From: Acanthaster planci | Taxonomy: Eukaryota > Echinodermata > Asteroidea > Valvatida > Acanthasteridae | NCBI RefSeq assembly: GCF_001949145.1 | Contig: NW_019091596.1 | Location: forward strand, 271,790-335,789 | Length of the DNA: 64,000 bases | Reading direction: 5' to 3' | Shown: piece by piece, positions 24,935 to 36,900 of the stretch | Numbering within the stretch: position 1 is the stretch's first letter | How the letters are laid out: every line of letters begins with the position of its first letter | Notes under the pieces: generated by a model | The model's database searches: none | The model's input: the letters and a program-made list of their open reading frames with translations, nothing else | Told to the model about the DNA's origin: nothing | Program-made: the position numbers and the translations under genes

Positions 24935-27900
24935 CTAAAACCACCAGTATCTAAGGTAGATGAGAAAGACTACGAGTAACGTGATGACGGCGGCAATCTT
25001 GGCATTTCTTGATCTCAGGTTTAGGTACTTGGCGTCCTGTTTGTACTTCTTGGACAACGAGGACAGGTTGCTGGCTTTGTTGTCCAAATCTGGAAAATAC
25101 AAAAATTCAAGAGAAATACCAGGAGTGAGCAAATCTTAGCTGAGGCCCAAAAAACATAGTTTGTCTCAGGTCAGACTGATGCGGTGATGCAGCTTTTTTT
25201 TCTCCTCCAGGGTTGGATTGTACAGGCAACTGCAGACACTCATTGTGAAGTCAAGGGACTAAACCAGCTTTATCAATTATATGCTGACAACAAACTTCGT
25301 TCAACATTGATCCTGTTGGGATCTATTGCCCTGAGTAAAAGATAGAGCTGCCCCCCCCAAAAGTTGAGGCGGTGCAGCAACAGAGCGTGGTGTTGCAGCT
25401 CTCGCAGAGAAAAAACACGAAGACTATCGTGTATGCTTGAAATCGATGCGCATGCAGACCAGAGACGAAAGACTTTTTTGGGGGGGGCCTAAAACGTTGT
25501 GGCAGTGACGCTCTTTTGGTAGCTCAACTCGTGCTCCATTGGTGCAACAGACCTGTAAAGTAAGGAGTCATGCTTTGCACACATGAGGTGGGACCAGATC
25601 CACTGAGCCTCATGGGAAACTGAGTAAAGCAAAGTGTGAGGCCACTATGTTCTAGGTCTAAATGGGGTTAGTCAAATTGATATGCCAGTATCCTCCACAT
25701 GGAGGGCTTGGAAGTGTGTTTTTCAGCAGAGTCTAGAGGTGTCAACTGGATAATACCATTTACATAACAAAGGATCGCATGTAGAAACGTTGCTCGACAT
25801 TTCTTGGAGTGTGTCGCTGACATCCACTCACTCTATTTGTACAGCAAAGTGTGGGGCAATCATTAAAGTGAGTATTGCAGCGATTCAGCAAATTGTGTCT
25901 CGGGGTCGGAAAAATGAGCTCTGTCAAAATACATCAGCTACATTTTGCAAAAATACTGAACTTGAAAGAAAGTTTACACCCAGTTTCACTTGTTCTGATT
26001 CTGAACAATGCATTGCCAAAAATCCACAGTTTGGAGAAAAAAAAATTCCCAAGTGAGGTTTGAGTGATACGACCACGCACCTGACAGTGCCACCCCTCTC
26101 TGCATGACGTCATCAATATTCTGGACCATAATCCTTTGCACATCTTGCAGCTCTGTGTTGATGTGGCTGATGTTCCGTCGGGCCCTGGTGTCTGTGTAGG
26201 ATTTCTTCAGCTTCTGGATGTATGTGTCTGTTGATAATTAAAAACACGCAAAATGTCAAGGGTCAATCGCAGCAATGGTACATGCATTAAGACTGTATAC
26301 TGTGACGGCATGATGGAGGCTAAGATTAGTTTGGGATGTTGCCTTGACTTCTATTGCCCTTGGAGTATATATTAAAAAGATAGAATGTTGCCAACTTCTC
26401 CCAAATCTTCCACTTTCTGAGGATGCACAGGGTGATGTGATCAAGAAAGGCCTGGGTAAATACCCTTCCTGGCAATGGTAACAAATAGTCGTTTTTCAAG
26501 AATCACTAATCTGTGATGGATGGATGCAGTTTAATGGAAAGATGCAAGAGGAATCTGATGAGGTATTGGGAAATTTATTTCCTTAATAAATACACACACA
26601 GCTGACGGCATTTGAAAGTTTAATATGTTCTAACTCCTGTAACTACAAGAGAACTTGTGCCCCCGTAACCAGCAGATGAGAAATACGGATCATTCATGTT
26701 AAGAATAAAAGAAGACACTGAATTAGTTCATTATGAAATTATACATGATGTGCGGCCTTACCAAATTCAATAAAGGAGTACGGTCTGGTGACTGTGCTAA
26801 CCTTCTTACTGTACTGTGAGTAGAATTCCTGCTGTAGCTCCTCCAGGTAGGCAAAGGCTAACCGCTTGGCGTACTGCTTCTCACACAGCACCAGGTAGAC
26901 AACGCCAACCTCGATAAGGTAACTGTGAGAGCAAGGCAATTCTGCTGTGAGCGTGCTGATGAAGTGTCCAACAGTTTAACCGGTCCCGCAGTTCCGATTC
27001 AACAGAATGGACTTGTTCAAACATGAATACCGGTAGTTAGGATTTGAGAAAACAGCCTGACTGATTCAGGGACTACCTGTCCATTCCCTTCTGAAGTGCT
27101 GCTTGGTTCAATTTGGTTTAATGTAAAAATGTTATGTTCATACCTTATGGCACAATTTAGCAGGTTTGTGAAGTGTCTGACCTGAACAATACTTGGTCCA
27201 ACTATCCATGCCCACTTACTCACTGCATCCCTAACCTTTGTCAGACACATACTGTGTTGACTTTTGTCATTGATGAAGACGACTTAAAATAGCAGTTGAA
27301 ACCTCTTCTTCTCATAAGTCAAAGACCACTGCAAATCAACACTTGACTATGTGTATATGGTTCAATAAGGCAGTCTTGGACATCAGGACTCAGAAACTAA
27401 AATGAGTAACGTTCTATTTGACTTACTGAAACACCATGGGCCCACTTTCTATGCTGCATTTCGTTGGTGACTGCTGGTTGAGTTTTTTGAAGAGCATCTT
27501 GGCCTGGTTCTGATATTCCATGAAACTACGGCCAGACTGTATCAAAGTTGGAAGATATCATCCTGTTATGTGTCATCATCTCTTAGAAAGTGTAGATATA
27601 AACCCGACTCAAATCTGCCATATTCAAACATGTGAGGTGTCTTCAATAATACAATAATAGCATTTGTATTCGAAACCTGCACTTTCCAGCTGTTTAACCT
27701 CCTGTTTATTTTGGCCATAATTTCCTCCTTGCTCATACATTATGCTAGTCGGTGCATACATTTGTATGTACAGCTAAGGCAGATGCTGTGGTTAGGGTGT
27801 GACTGTAAGCCATTATACATGTAGGTCTAAGTGAGGAAAACAAGACCAATTACATGTATTTTGATTAATGTTACAACTTACATTGTTAGCCTATGTTAAG

Positions 27901-28514
27901 ACAGAAGCTAATAATTTTCAAAAGCCACTGGCACTGCCATGGTGATACATGATGTTGGCCTAATCCCTATTGTCACTAGTACTACTAAAAGTACTAGCAT
28001 TAGGCCTAGCATTAGTAATATGGGCATATTACTATCGTACATATCGTACGTAGTCGTAGGCCTTCCCCCCAAAATTAGACTGTCAGACTGAAGGGTCCGA
28101 CGTCTGTCCCGCTCGCACGTGGGAACGGGGTTCCCCCAGAACTGTGGGTAGGAATGGGCCGACCCTATAGGGTACATGTACGTAGGCTAGCCGTAGGCCA
28201 ACGGCCCACATGGCACGTTTACAATGGACAATGCATGTATTTATTGTAGTTAGAAAAACAGCAATTGCAAGCATATGTCCCTTTGAGTGGAATTCATGTT
28301 GTTCAGCACAAACCATGCAACGTACAAGGCCCTAATCGTATAAGAAGTTGTAATCAGGTAAACAGTCCTGACAAATACCACAGCTGGTTAACAGCAATAA
28401 CGCGATTAATTTCAGTAATTTAACACATTCATTACTAGCCTGTTCATCCTCCTGCATCGAGGCAGCTAGCGGTAGGCCGTCCGCCAACCGAGCTATCATC
28501 GTCACTAATACCAT
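24935..28514 (-). CDS. SEC22B: SEC22B: longin-domain R-SNARE of ER-Golgi vesicles
   Basis: Five exons on the minus strand: 28514-28440, 27536-27427, 26922-26762, 26227-26081, 25089-24935. They total 648 nt and 215 residues, the same length as human SEC22B. Residues 1 to about 126 form the longin domain ([20 protein letters not shown] at the start, RPYSFIEF at the exon 3 end). About 133-194 form the R-SNARE helix with its zero-layer arginine at R159 (DVMQRGVAL). Residues 196-209 are the single C-terminal membrane anchor, followed by RYWWF. The protein pairs with Golgi and ER Q-SNAREs in membrane fusion between ER and Golgi. The frame is open upstream to an ATG at 28577, but the start at 28514 matches the family. 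The first intron begins GCTAGT directly after CAG; only this GC-AG splice keeps the frame (EDEQ|SGR). Confidence 0.96.
25349..25489. repeat. Foldback repeat in SEC22B intron 4
   Basis: The left end TGCCCCCCCCAAAAGT and right end ACTTTTTTGGGGGGGGCC form an inverted pair around about 105 bases. It is a small non-coding foldback, perhaps a miniature transposon. Confidence 0.55.
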
Positions 28515-30450
28515 GGCGATTGTTTTATTGCTTTTTTTGGACTTGAAATTGCAAGAAAAGCGGAAAATAAGGGACACAAATTATCGGTACACAGCCACTG
28601 ATGCCACTATTACGAGTGCCAGCGCGACGTGGCCAGCGCCAACGTAAATTGCACGGTATCCGACAATTTCAGTGATTACGCCACGTATAATAAGTTGACT
28701 ACCAGTGAAAACCTCTGAACTTTGATAACACGTTTATCATGGGCGGCGCTAGGTACCGGGTACGTCCGCCCGGCCGGCCGGACGTACATATGTACGTATG
28801 TGTCGTTCATTCGTTTCCGATTTGAAAAAGAAAATAAAAAAAACAGTCGTTCCTCGTTTTTCGATGTGAAAACAATAAAAATGAAAACAGAAAAAGTCTC
28901 TTCTCAGTCGCCATTCATTTGAAAACGAAAAACGATAATCACGTTCTTTTTTTCGTTTTTCCGCAAAGTGAAAACGAACAACAGCGTAATCTATTGCTCC
29001 AAGAATGAAAAACAGTTCAATTTTTTATTGAAACGTAAAAAACGTCTTTGTAAGCCATCAATCAAACATGCATGAATCAAGAGTAATACGAGGAATTTGA
29101 TGCTTCCAAAGTAAAAGGAGGAGCAACTCACAAGCACATTTATCGCATGCTCAAGGGCAACTTTTATCTTGAGAAGTGCCAACGTCAGTGACACCTTCTT
29201 GAAATTACGTGGGATTAATCGGGATTAAAATTTAAAACAGGTCTACTTTTATTTTTCGTTTTCAACAGCAAAAACAAGAAAGGACTTCTTTGTCTTTTCC
29301 GTCATTTTTGGTTTTCAAATCAAAAACTGAAATCAGGTTGTGTCTGGTTGTGTGATTTGTTTTAATTTCGAAAAACGAATGAACGAACGCACACGGACCC
29401 GCTAGCCTGTCTCATAATATGATATACAGCATATACAGAGCGGAACTATTAACTGGGTTATGATTAACCCAGGACCCATGATTAACCCCCTGCGTTGCCA
29501 GGATTCTGAGCAAGGGGAGGGGAGAGCTAGCGGGGGCTTCACGCTAAAGTTTGAGGGCCCCCCGGGGGGGGGGGTGACTGGATGTTGGACATATACAAGT
29601 ACATAATCGTGATCACATCAGGATATGCAGCGGGGCGACGGTGCCGGGGGTAGACGATTTTTCAGCCACGCCGCTGGATTAACCAGATTGCTCGGTCCAT
29701 TACAGAGATCTGTCATAGCTATGGTTAGATTATTAAAAAAAAAAAAAACAAAAAAAACTGGTATGTAGTTTTTACCAGGGGAAAGGCTACCGGGGTGGGA
29801 GGGGCAAGGACGGGTCTAGTGAGGCCAATGGGGCCATCCCTTTCGGAGCAATTAAAAAACTAGTTATGGGAGAAAGACGATTTGGGGAGTCTAGCTATTT
29901 CCTTTCCCTCCCTACTGAAAGCGTGTAAATAAAAGCCCCACATGTAGCCTCACTCATCAGAAAGATCGTAAAGGTTACAGCGCAAATATTTCCCCTCTCT
30001 GAAACAAGTTTACCCTCTGGCCTTGAAAATTTGGTTCGGGATGCATCCTTGGGGATGGGTAAAAAGGGATGCAGGGTTGCAAATTACAAAGTCCAAAGGG
30101 ATGGAAAAGAGCGGGAGGTTGACAGAGCAAACTGAAAAAATTGAGCGGCCAAAATAGTGACGGGACAGTGAAAACAGACATTAGTTGTAAAACCCAAATA
30201 ACCGTGAAACAAGATGATAACAGATGAGACAAGACGATAAAAGTACCATGTTGCAAAAATGCGCCCAGGGGACTGGGATTTAGGCCCGTGTATAGGCGTA
30301 TCTTCGTTTTTAGGCCTATTTTTGTATCCTCGTGTGTGAGTTAAATTGCAATAAAAAGCCCCGGAGCGCCCCCCCCTCCCTGGGTGCGCCACTGACCCCA
30401 ACAACGATGATTGGATTGAGCATCTTCATTAAAAGGCCAAGGTACGTCTG
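28515..30450. other. Divergent intergenic region, SEC22B and SEC16
   Basis: No coding exon is supported. The region contains a palindrome-like GC-rich site at 28760-28787 (GTACGTCCG paired with CGGACGTAC), the inverted-end element at 28798-29396, and G/C-run-rich repeat debris at about 29500-29670 and 30360-30400. SEC22B promoter elements must lie in the first part but I cannot identify them. Confidence 0.5.
28798..29396. mobile_element. Inverted-end element rich in GAAAACG words
   Basis: The left end reads TGTGTCGTTCATTCGTTT; the reverse complement of the right end reads GTGTGCGTTCGTTCATTCG then TTTTTCG. The ends share GTTCATTCGTTT. The interior repeats GAAAACG and CGTTTT words on both strands. 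No coding frame is seen. Confidence 0.6.
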
Positions 30451-30458
30451 TATATAAA
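30451..30458 (+). promoter_or_regulatory. Candidate TATA box of SEC16
   Basis: TATATAAA followed 165 bases later by a GTGAGT donor. This would place a first non-coding exon at about 30485-30622, spliced to the UTR exon starting at 33841. Confidence 0.35.
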
Positions 30459-30484
30459 ACTAAAAGGCAAATGGAACAGGATCA

Positions 30485-30622
30485 TACTTTTTGGCCAGGA
30501 GGAAATTCAAAAGTCATGGCGGGATTCCTCTCATGGGATTCCTGCAACTTTTGTCAAGGGTCTCAAAGGCGGTCAGGACGACAGAACGGAGGCTCAGTTT
30601 AGCTGTTCCGAGGAAGAAATTT
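30485..30622 (+). other. Possible SEC16 first non-coding exon
   Basis: The end is set by the donor GTGAGT at 30623 and the start by distance from the candidate TATA box. No coding constraint is available, so this is a guess from signal layout. Confidence 0.25.
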
Positions 30623-33600
30623 GTGAGTTCTTTTACTTACTTCTTTTATCAGTTTGAAACGAAAAATTGAAAATAATTAACTTTTTTTCCCGGTGTCAAC
30701 TTGAAAAATGAGCCTTCGTCAACCTGCTGTGCGTTTTACTTTGCGATCAATCCACACATGCGCATGCGCAAAGACACGTAGCCGAAGATACGGACATCGA
30801 ATCGGGGAATCTGTGCAAACAGATCAATCCATATTTTGTCATTTTTTTACATAGTCATTAAAGTAAAACCCCACAAATATCAGGCAGTATCTGTCATTGA
30901 AGATCATACATTAAAAACAGGTAGGTACAAATAAACTCTATAGCGGAATAGTGTTATTTTTTTAGTGAATTATGTACGTCGATATCTTGATGAGATTTTC
31001 CATGCCGTCCCCGTTGCGTTTGTGCCTTTGCTTCCGTAGCATAATTGTCAATGTATCACCAATTTCGTGAAAAGTTTTGCACTTACTATTTCCCTTGATT
31101 GAGAAGTAGTTTCACAATATATAGAATAAATCATGCAGTATTCTGATGAATTTACTAACAGTGTGCTTTCCAGTTTGGCGTTGTTAACCAGTCATATACA
31201 CTATTTTGGGGGGAAAAAGGAAAAGAAAGTGGCATTGTGGGTGAACATGGTGAAAGTTCAGAGTTAGGCATACTGTACTTACATGACTTAGGCCTAATTA
31301 CTTATTAGGTCTATGCTTACCTGCGTGCAGACATCACTGTCATGACTGTTTTCCCCCTACAGTGGTTTATTGGCCCTCACAAAGATATCTGTTCTAAAAA
31401 GTCCAATTTAGCTGAGAAAATATTGAACCCTTTACTTAGAAAACACTTAAGCCATCACTTACTTGGGCATGTAAAGGCCTAGGCCCTAAATGACTAACGT
31501 GACAAACAGGCCTAAGAGTGAGACCAAGAATTTTCAGACCAGTTTGAAAGGGTTTGTGCTCCTGGTTTGAACTGATGTCCTGATATGAACCTTTTTCCAA
31601 ACTTTGCCCTCACATGCCTGATCAGGAAATGTGTTGATTTTTACTTACCCTCGTGGTTGGCATGATGTCACTGTGGACACAGGCACAGGCAAAATTACCC
31701 TTCATGCTTAGCAGAAGTGCACAACAAAAAGTTGTCACTGGACACTAGATACATGCAAGTTTCCCGTCGTGGTTTTGCACAGTCTATGATCACAGCATAA
31801 CATTCCCATTTTGGGGGTACATTCCTTTTCATGTGTTGTTTTAAAAATGGCTGTGGTGTGGTCCATATGCTGTACTGTAATGTTACAGAGACTGTCATAA
31901 CCGCTGATGACTGGAGTGATTTGGAATGGTGAACGAGGTTTAATCCTTATGTCATTGCCATTTTTCCATGTTTAAATTAGTATCATTCCAAGGTTATTAC
32001 CCTTCCAGGGGGAGTTTCGTAGAAATAGACATCCCTTGAAACCCTGTGCACAAAAAGTATGGTATGAGACTGGTTTGAAAAATTCTAAACATTTTTAAGT
32101 AAATGCTTCAAATACTTTCACTGCTGTATTTGATGTTTTACTAGACACGTTATCACTTTCTTGTGGTTTATGAACCTTCTCTAGGGAAAAAAAGTGATGT
32201 CCTTATGGAACTATTACCAACCTTTCTCCAAAAGAAGCCAATTACAAAGTTCGAACTTTTTTCTGTTCTGATTGTAGTTGGTAGTTTTTTCAACATGTCT
32301 AAGGAAAACCTAAAGTACAAGTTTTACACATTTATGGCATAAATTTGTGGCATATGTGTACAGTGTACGTGTATATCCAGACCAGTTTATAAAATGTAAA
32401 CCTGCATATTAGAAAATTTCTAAATGTCTATATATAGACATTTAGAAATTTTCTAATATAATCGTTGCCACTACCCAGCTTTGTTAATATGACTGAAACT
32501 GACCAACAAGAACTCAGAGGGGTTGGGGGCTGGTGAAACAGTTGTGTTCATTGACTGATGTTACCTTGCACCTATTGTTGGAGTCATTCTTTTACTAGAA
32601 TGATTCTTCAAGAGGAAGCACTTGGTGAATTGTTTCACAAAGGTCAGTGGGTCTTGTTCCAGTGGTCAGAAGAAAGCACAAGTGCTGCAAAATGGGAAAC
32701 AGAGAGAGAAAAATATCAAACCACTTTCTCCTTTACGGAAATGCTGCATAAAAAACTGTTTTAGGTACATGTAACAAAACATCAGTGCCACTACCTGTTA
32801 ATGATTTCTAAGCACAGGTACAGGGTTGACAACTCTCAGTTTGAAAGGATCTAGACGGAAGTATTTGGTATTTCTTGACATTTTTGTAAATAAAAATTGT
32901 ATGGCTTGGGAAAGAGTAACTTGCTAGTGGCAAAATATTGCTAGCCACTCATTAACTTTCAAATTTTAATTTTAAAGCCAAACCCACTAATTGATTGTTT
33001 CGACCTGTTGTGAAGGACAGGGATCAGGATTTTGCCACTTTCAATATCATAGAACACATAGAAAAATCTACACATACATTTTGCTGTATTTTGTTGATAC
33101 TGGACTATAGAGTTGGGGTGCCTGGCTTTTCGTGGGGTTAGATGTCTCCCATGAAGTTCTTCAACGAATATGCATTTAGTTTTGTTTGAGCATAGTGATG
33201 GAGTTGGCACAGAATTTAGCAACATAAACCCCAGCTAAACTGTCCAGGGATTAAAATGTATGAATAAATACGGTAGATACCTGACATTTACAGATATTTG
33301 ATAAGAACATTTTTTTTTATTTTCAGTGAAGTTGTGCAAGTTTCAATTTGTTTTCCCAGACTACATGTATACCAAATCTGAGAAGATTCTATGTCATTTA
33401 CATACACCAGTAACTCGAAGGTTAGGGGAACAAGAATGTTAAAAACAGTGTGTGTGCAGTTTTGCTCGGATGGGATTCAACCTATGAAATCCATATAACA
33501 CTACATGAGTATTAAGCAGGTCCGTTAACTCTCTGAACACACATGTAGTTTTGCTGTTTGCCCAAATCTTAGTGCAAGGAACCAGTGGCATAGTTCACTT

Positions 33601-33840
33601 CCATTGGGATTCAAGCTCCATAGTGAAATTACATTGGCTGTACTCATCATTATACATGTACGGTACCTTCGTCTATCATGCAAATTCCTCCCAAGTCTCC
33701 TGGTGGATTGTGAAGGAGCTCATATGGGAAGGTTTGAGTGAAAGTACATGTAGCTAAAAGTGTGCATTGTGATCCCTATGTGATGAATGCATTTAATGTC
33801 ATTGCTTTTTGCTGTCATTTGCTGTTTTCCTTTCCTTTAG
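30623..33840. other. Probable first intron of SEC16, no gene seen
   Basis: I see no coding exon here. A 54-bp perfect palindrome lies at 32406-32459. The plus-strand frames at 32558-32764 and 33551-33757 match no family I know. Confidence 0.4.
32406..32459. repeat. 54-bp perfect palindrome
   Basis: The two 27-bp halves are exact reverse complements with no spacer, centred on TATATATA at 32429-32436. Flanking bases do not pair. It is AT-rich and non-coding. Confidence 0.95.
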
Positions 33841-33906
33841 GAATTTTAACAAAGACAGGACTTCAACAATTTATAGATTATCAGAGAGGTATCTACAAAA
33901 ACTAGG
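33841..33906 (+). other. 5' UTR part of SEC16 first coding exon
   Basis: A pyrimidine tract ending CTTTAG marks a 3' splice site at 33840. The exon then runs 66 bases to the ATG and contains an in-frame TAG, which fixes the ATG at 33907 as the first usable start. Confidence 0.65.
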
Positions 33907-36900
33907 ATGTCAAGCGGTGATCCAGGCCAGATGAACAATCAGGGGGGCTTCTATGGTCAGGGTAAGTTGTGCACACATATATATAATTCTTTAGATGTCA
34001 TGATGGAGTTCCACATCATCAGAGAGACAGTTTAATGTAAAGTGTACATAAATGTATTTCAGTACCTTAACCACTTGCTGCCGGGTGCTTTTAAAAATGC
34101 AGTGCACACGTACATGTACGGGAGATTTTCAAGATTTGCATTTTTCAAAATTCTTCAGAAATTCATCATTTCATTTAATGGACCTTTACACCCACACGAA
34201 TGACTGTTTGGTGGCTACTCTAAGCTGACAGGCAACCTTTATTGACTCCTGAGTATTTCAGCCAGGCCTGCTGGCCTGTAAAGAGAGCCCAGAATTGGTG
34301 AGGTGTTGCATAATTTCCTTTTTCCCCAGTGAATGCGAGTGGCGTCTTTTCAAACGCAGATGGATTAGCATGCAACGGTGCTGTGTCACTCATCAATGGG
34401 GCCCTGGAGAACTTTTGTCCACGGTGCTAATCCGCGGGCGCGCTATGCCCCAAACCAGTATACTGTTCAAAAACAGTGATTGATTACCTTAAAAAATGCA
34501 AGCCAAAAAATGATGGCATTCCCAGCAGCAGGTCTTTTGTTCCAAGTACTGTCTTTTGTTACATGGACCAGCTCTTTTGACAGATTTCGGGCACTCCGGC
34601 TCTGCGTATAAACCCATGGTGCTAGAAATGGGGTTCCTCGGCAGCAAGTGGTTAACTATGTGTATGAGATGGTAATGCTCTTGTTACATGAAACATGGCT
34701 GTTGTCACTCTGTCAAATTATTTAGTAAACTGTCATACAGTGTATATGAAAAATCTTTTTTAAAGAATTGGAAGATTCCCACTTACTTTACCATAAAACA
34801 GTGATAATGGTTAATATAATCCTATAGATGAGTTTTACTTTGTTTCATGTAAAATGTTGGGTTGAATCCTCTTTGACTTGAAATGCTCTAGGACAAATGG
34901 TAAACGGATGTTGTATTGATGTATGTATGCATGCACACAAAATTTTGATATGGAACAGATTCATTTGTGACAAGTGCACCTGTTTCCACAGAGATCAATA
35001 CTGTTTGTTGTGCACACAATGCATGCACTAAAATAAGCACTGTGTGCATAAAGCGAACCCAGAGTCTCAGTTACTGAGTAGCCCAATAAAGTTGGAGCTT
35101 TCTGAAATGAACCACTTATTCCAGAAAATTCTGTTGTGTTGGTAGTTCTTTCCAGTGCACCTGGCTTCATGATGAAGTGAATGACTGTTGGATGGATGGA
35201 TGGATTAAACATGAAATCGTGATAAGAATAGCAGAAGTTGTGCAATCATTATCTTGGTGGAAGCCAGAGACATTTATGATGTCTTCTCAACACCTCGATT
35301 GCGATGTGGAAACCTTATTATGTTAGTTGTTTGTACATCTACCTGTACATGTATCTGATAGGACAAATAAACAACTTGGACATTCTCTTTAGAAATTTTG
35401 TTTAAAACCTTGGCACAGCGGATTGTAAGGCTCGTGTATGATCTTTATCATGAAGTAAAATATGAATCAGTGAATCGTTTTGTTTATTTGCATTTAAAAA
35501 AAACAGGTCCTCCTCAAGATCTTGGATTTTATAACCAGGCTCCAGGTGGCAGCGGCCAGGAATGGTTCAACCAACATCCTGGTGGGGGTCAGCCTGTGTT
35601 TTTGAATCCCGCTGATTACCATAAGCCACAACCAGCTATTTACCAACCCACCAATCCCGGCGAGCCACCACCAGCCCCAGGTAACATCGTGCCAGAGGGA
35701 CAGCAGCTTGCCAACAAAGGCTACGCAGTTCCCCATGAACCCCAGCAGGCATATGGGCAACCCTTTTTCGGTGAAGGACAGTACCCGGCCAACCAGTGGA
35801 ACAGTGTCCAGCAGAATAACGGGGTCCCGCCGCAGCAGCAGTTAAGTCAACCACTGAATGGAACTAACCACATGGACCCTGTGGGTGACAATCCCCATCC
35901 CTGGAACCCAACCCAAGTTCCTGGGCAGCAACAGTTTACAGACTACAACCAGGCCCCGACCACAGAAATCCACAGTGGCCCGTACCAATCGTTTGAATAC
36001 AGCAACCAGCAGCAGCAACAACAAGTTGGGCAGTCCAGTTTAAATTATGGAGAGTGTGCATACAGTGATGATAATGATTCCCATAAAGGCTTTGGCTCCT
36101 TCTTCCACGGTGATGACTCTGATGTGTTAGCGTCTAGCGGAACACCAAGTTTGTCTGCAAGTGAACGACAAACCCCAGATCATGCCCTTGATCCTACCGT
36201 AGCTGGTGACCCCAGCCAGTCTATACCACCACATTCCAGCATAGGTCAGTCCCAAGTCAAAGGCCCTGTTCAAGAAGGAACCCTTGTTGACCAGCAGCAC
36301 CACGGTCAGCCAGGTGGGGATCCTCCACAATTTCCTGTTAATCAACAAGAACCAGTTACTCATCCAGCTACCCAACCCCCAACTTCCCATCCTTCAGATG
36401 CCATGTTCAGTCAAGAGCACCATAATGATCAAGTTACTGTGATAAACCCTGACAAGAGGACTCCCGCGGGGTATGAAATAGCCCACAGTGCTAACCAAAT
36501 TGACGCCCAGACCGTGAACCATGCATTTACTCAACCAAGTCAGAATCAAGCAGACGGAAGTAATGTTGTTGGAGGTATGCCTTTAGACCCTGCCGTTAGA
36601 CAACCACAGCAGATAGGGGTACCCACAGACCAGCCAAACGTCAACTTTGAAGGAATAAGAAATGATAATGCTTTCATGCCAAGTCCATTGGTATCTTCTC
36701 AAGGGAGTTATCCATCAGCCATTGCTGATAATGCAGCACCTGAAAAGACGGATCAACCTGTATTAGCAGTGAGCCCCTCACTTGCAGATGACCAAATGAG
36801 CAGTCGTAGTCAGGGAAGCTCGCTACATGGCGGGTCGGTCAGTTCCCAGTCCCAACCTCCGTCAACATCAACCAGCAGAAGCAACTCGATGTTGGGCGAC

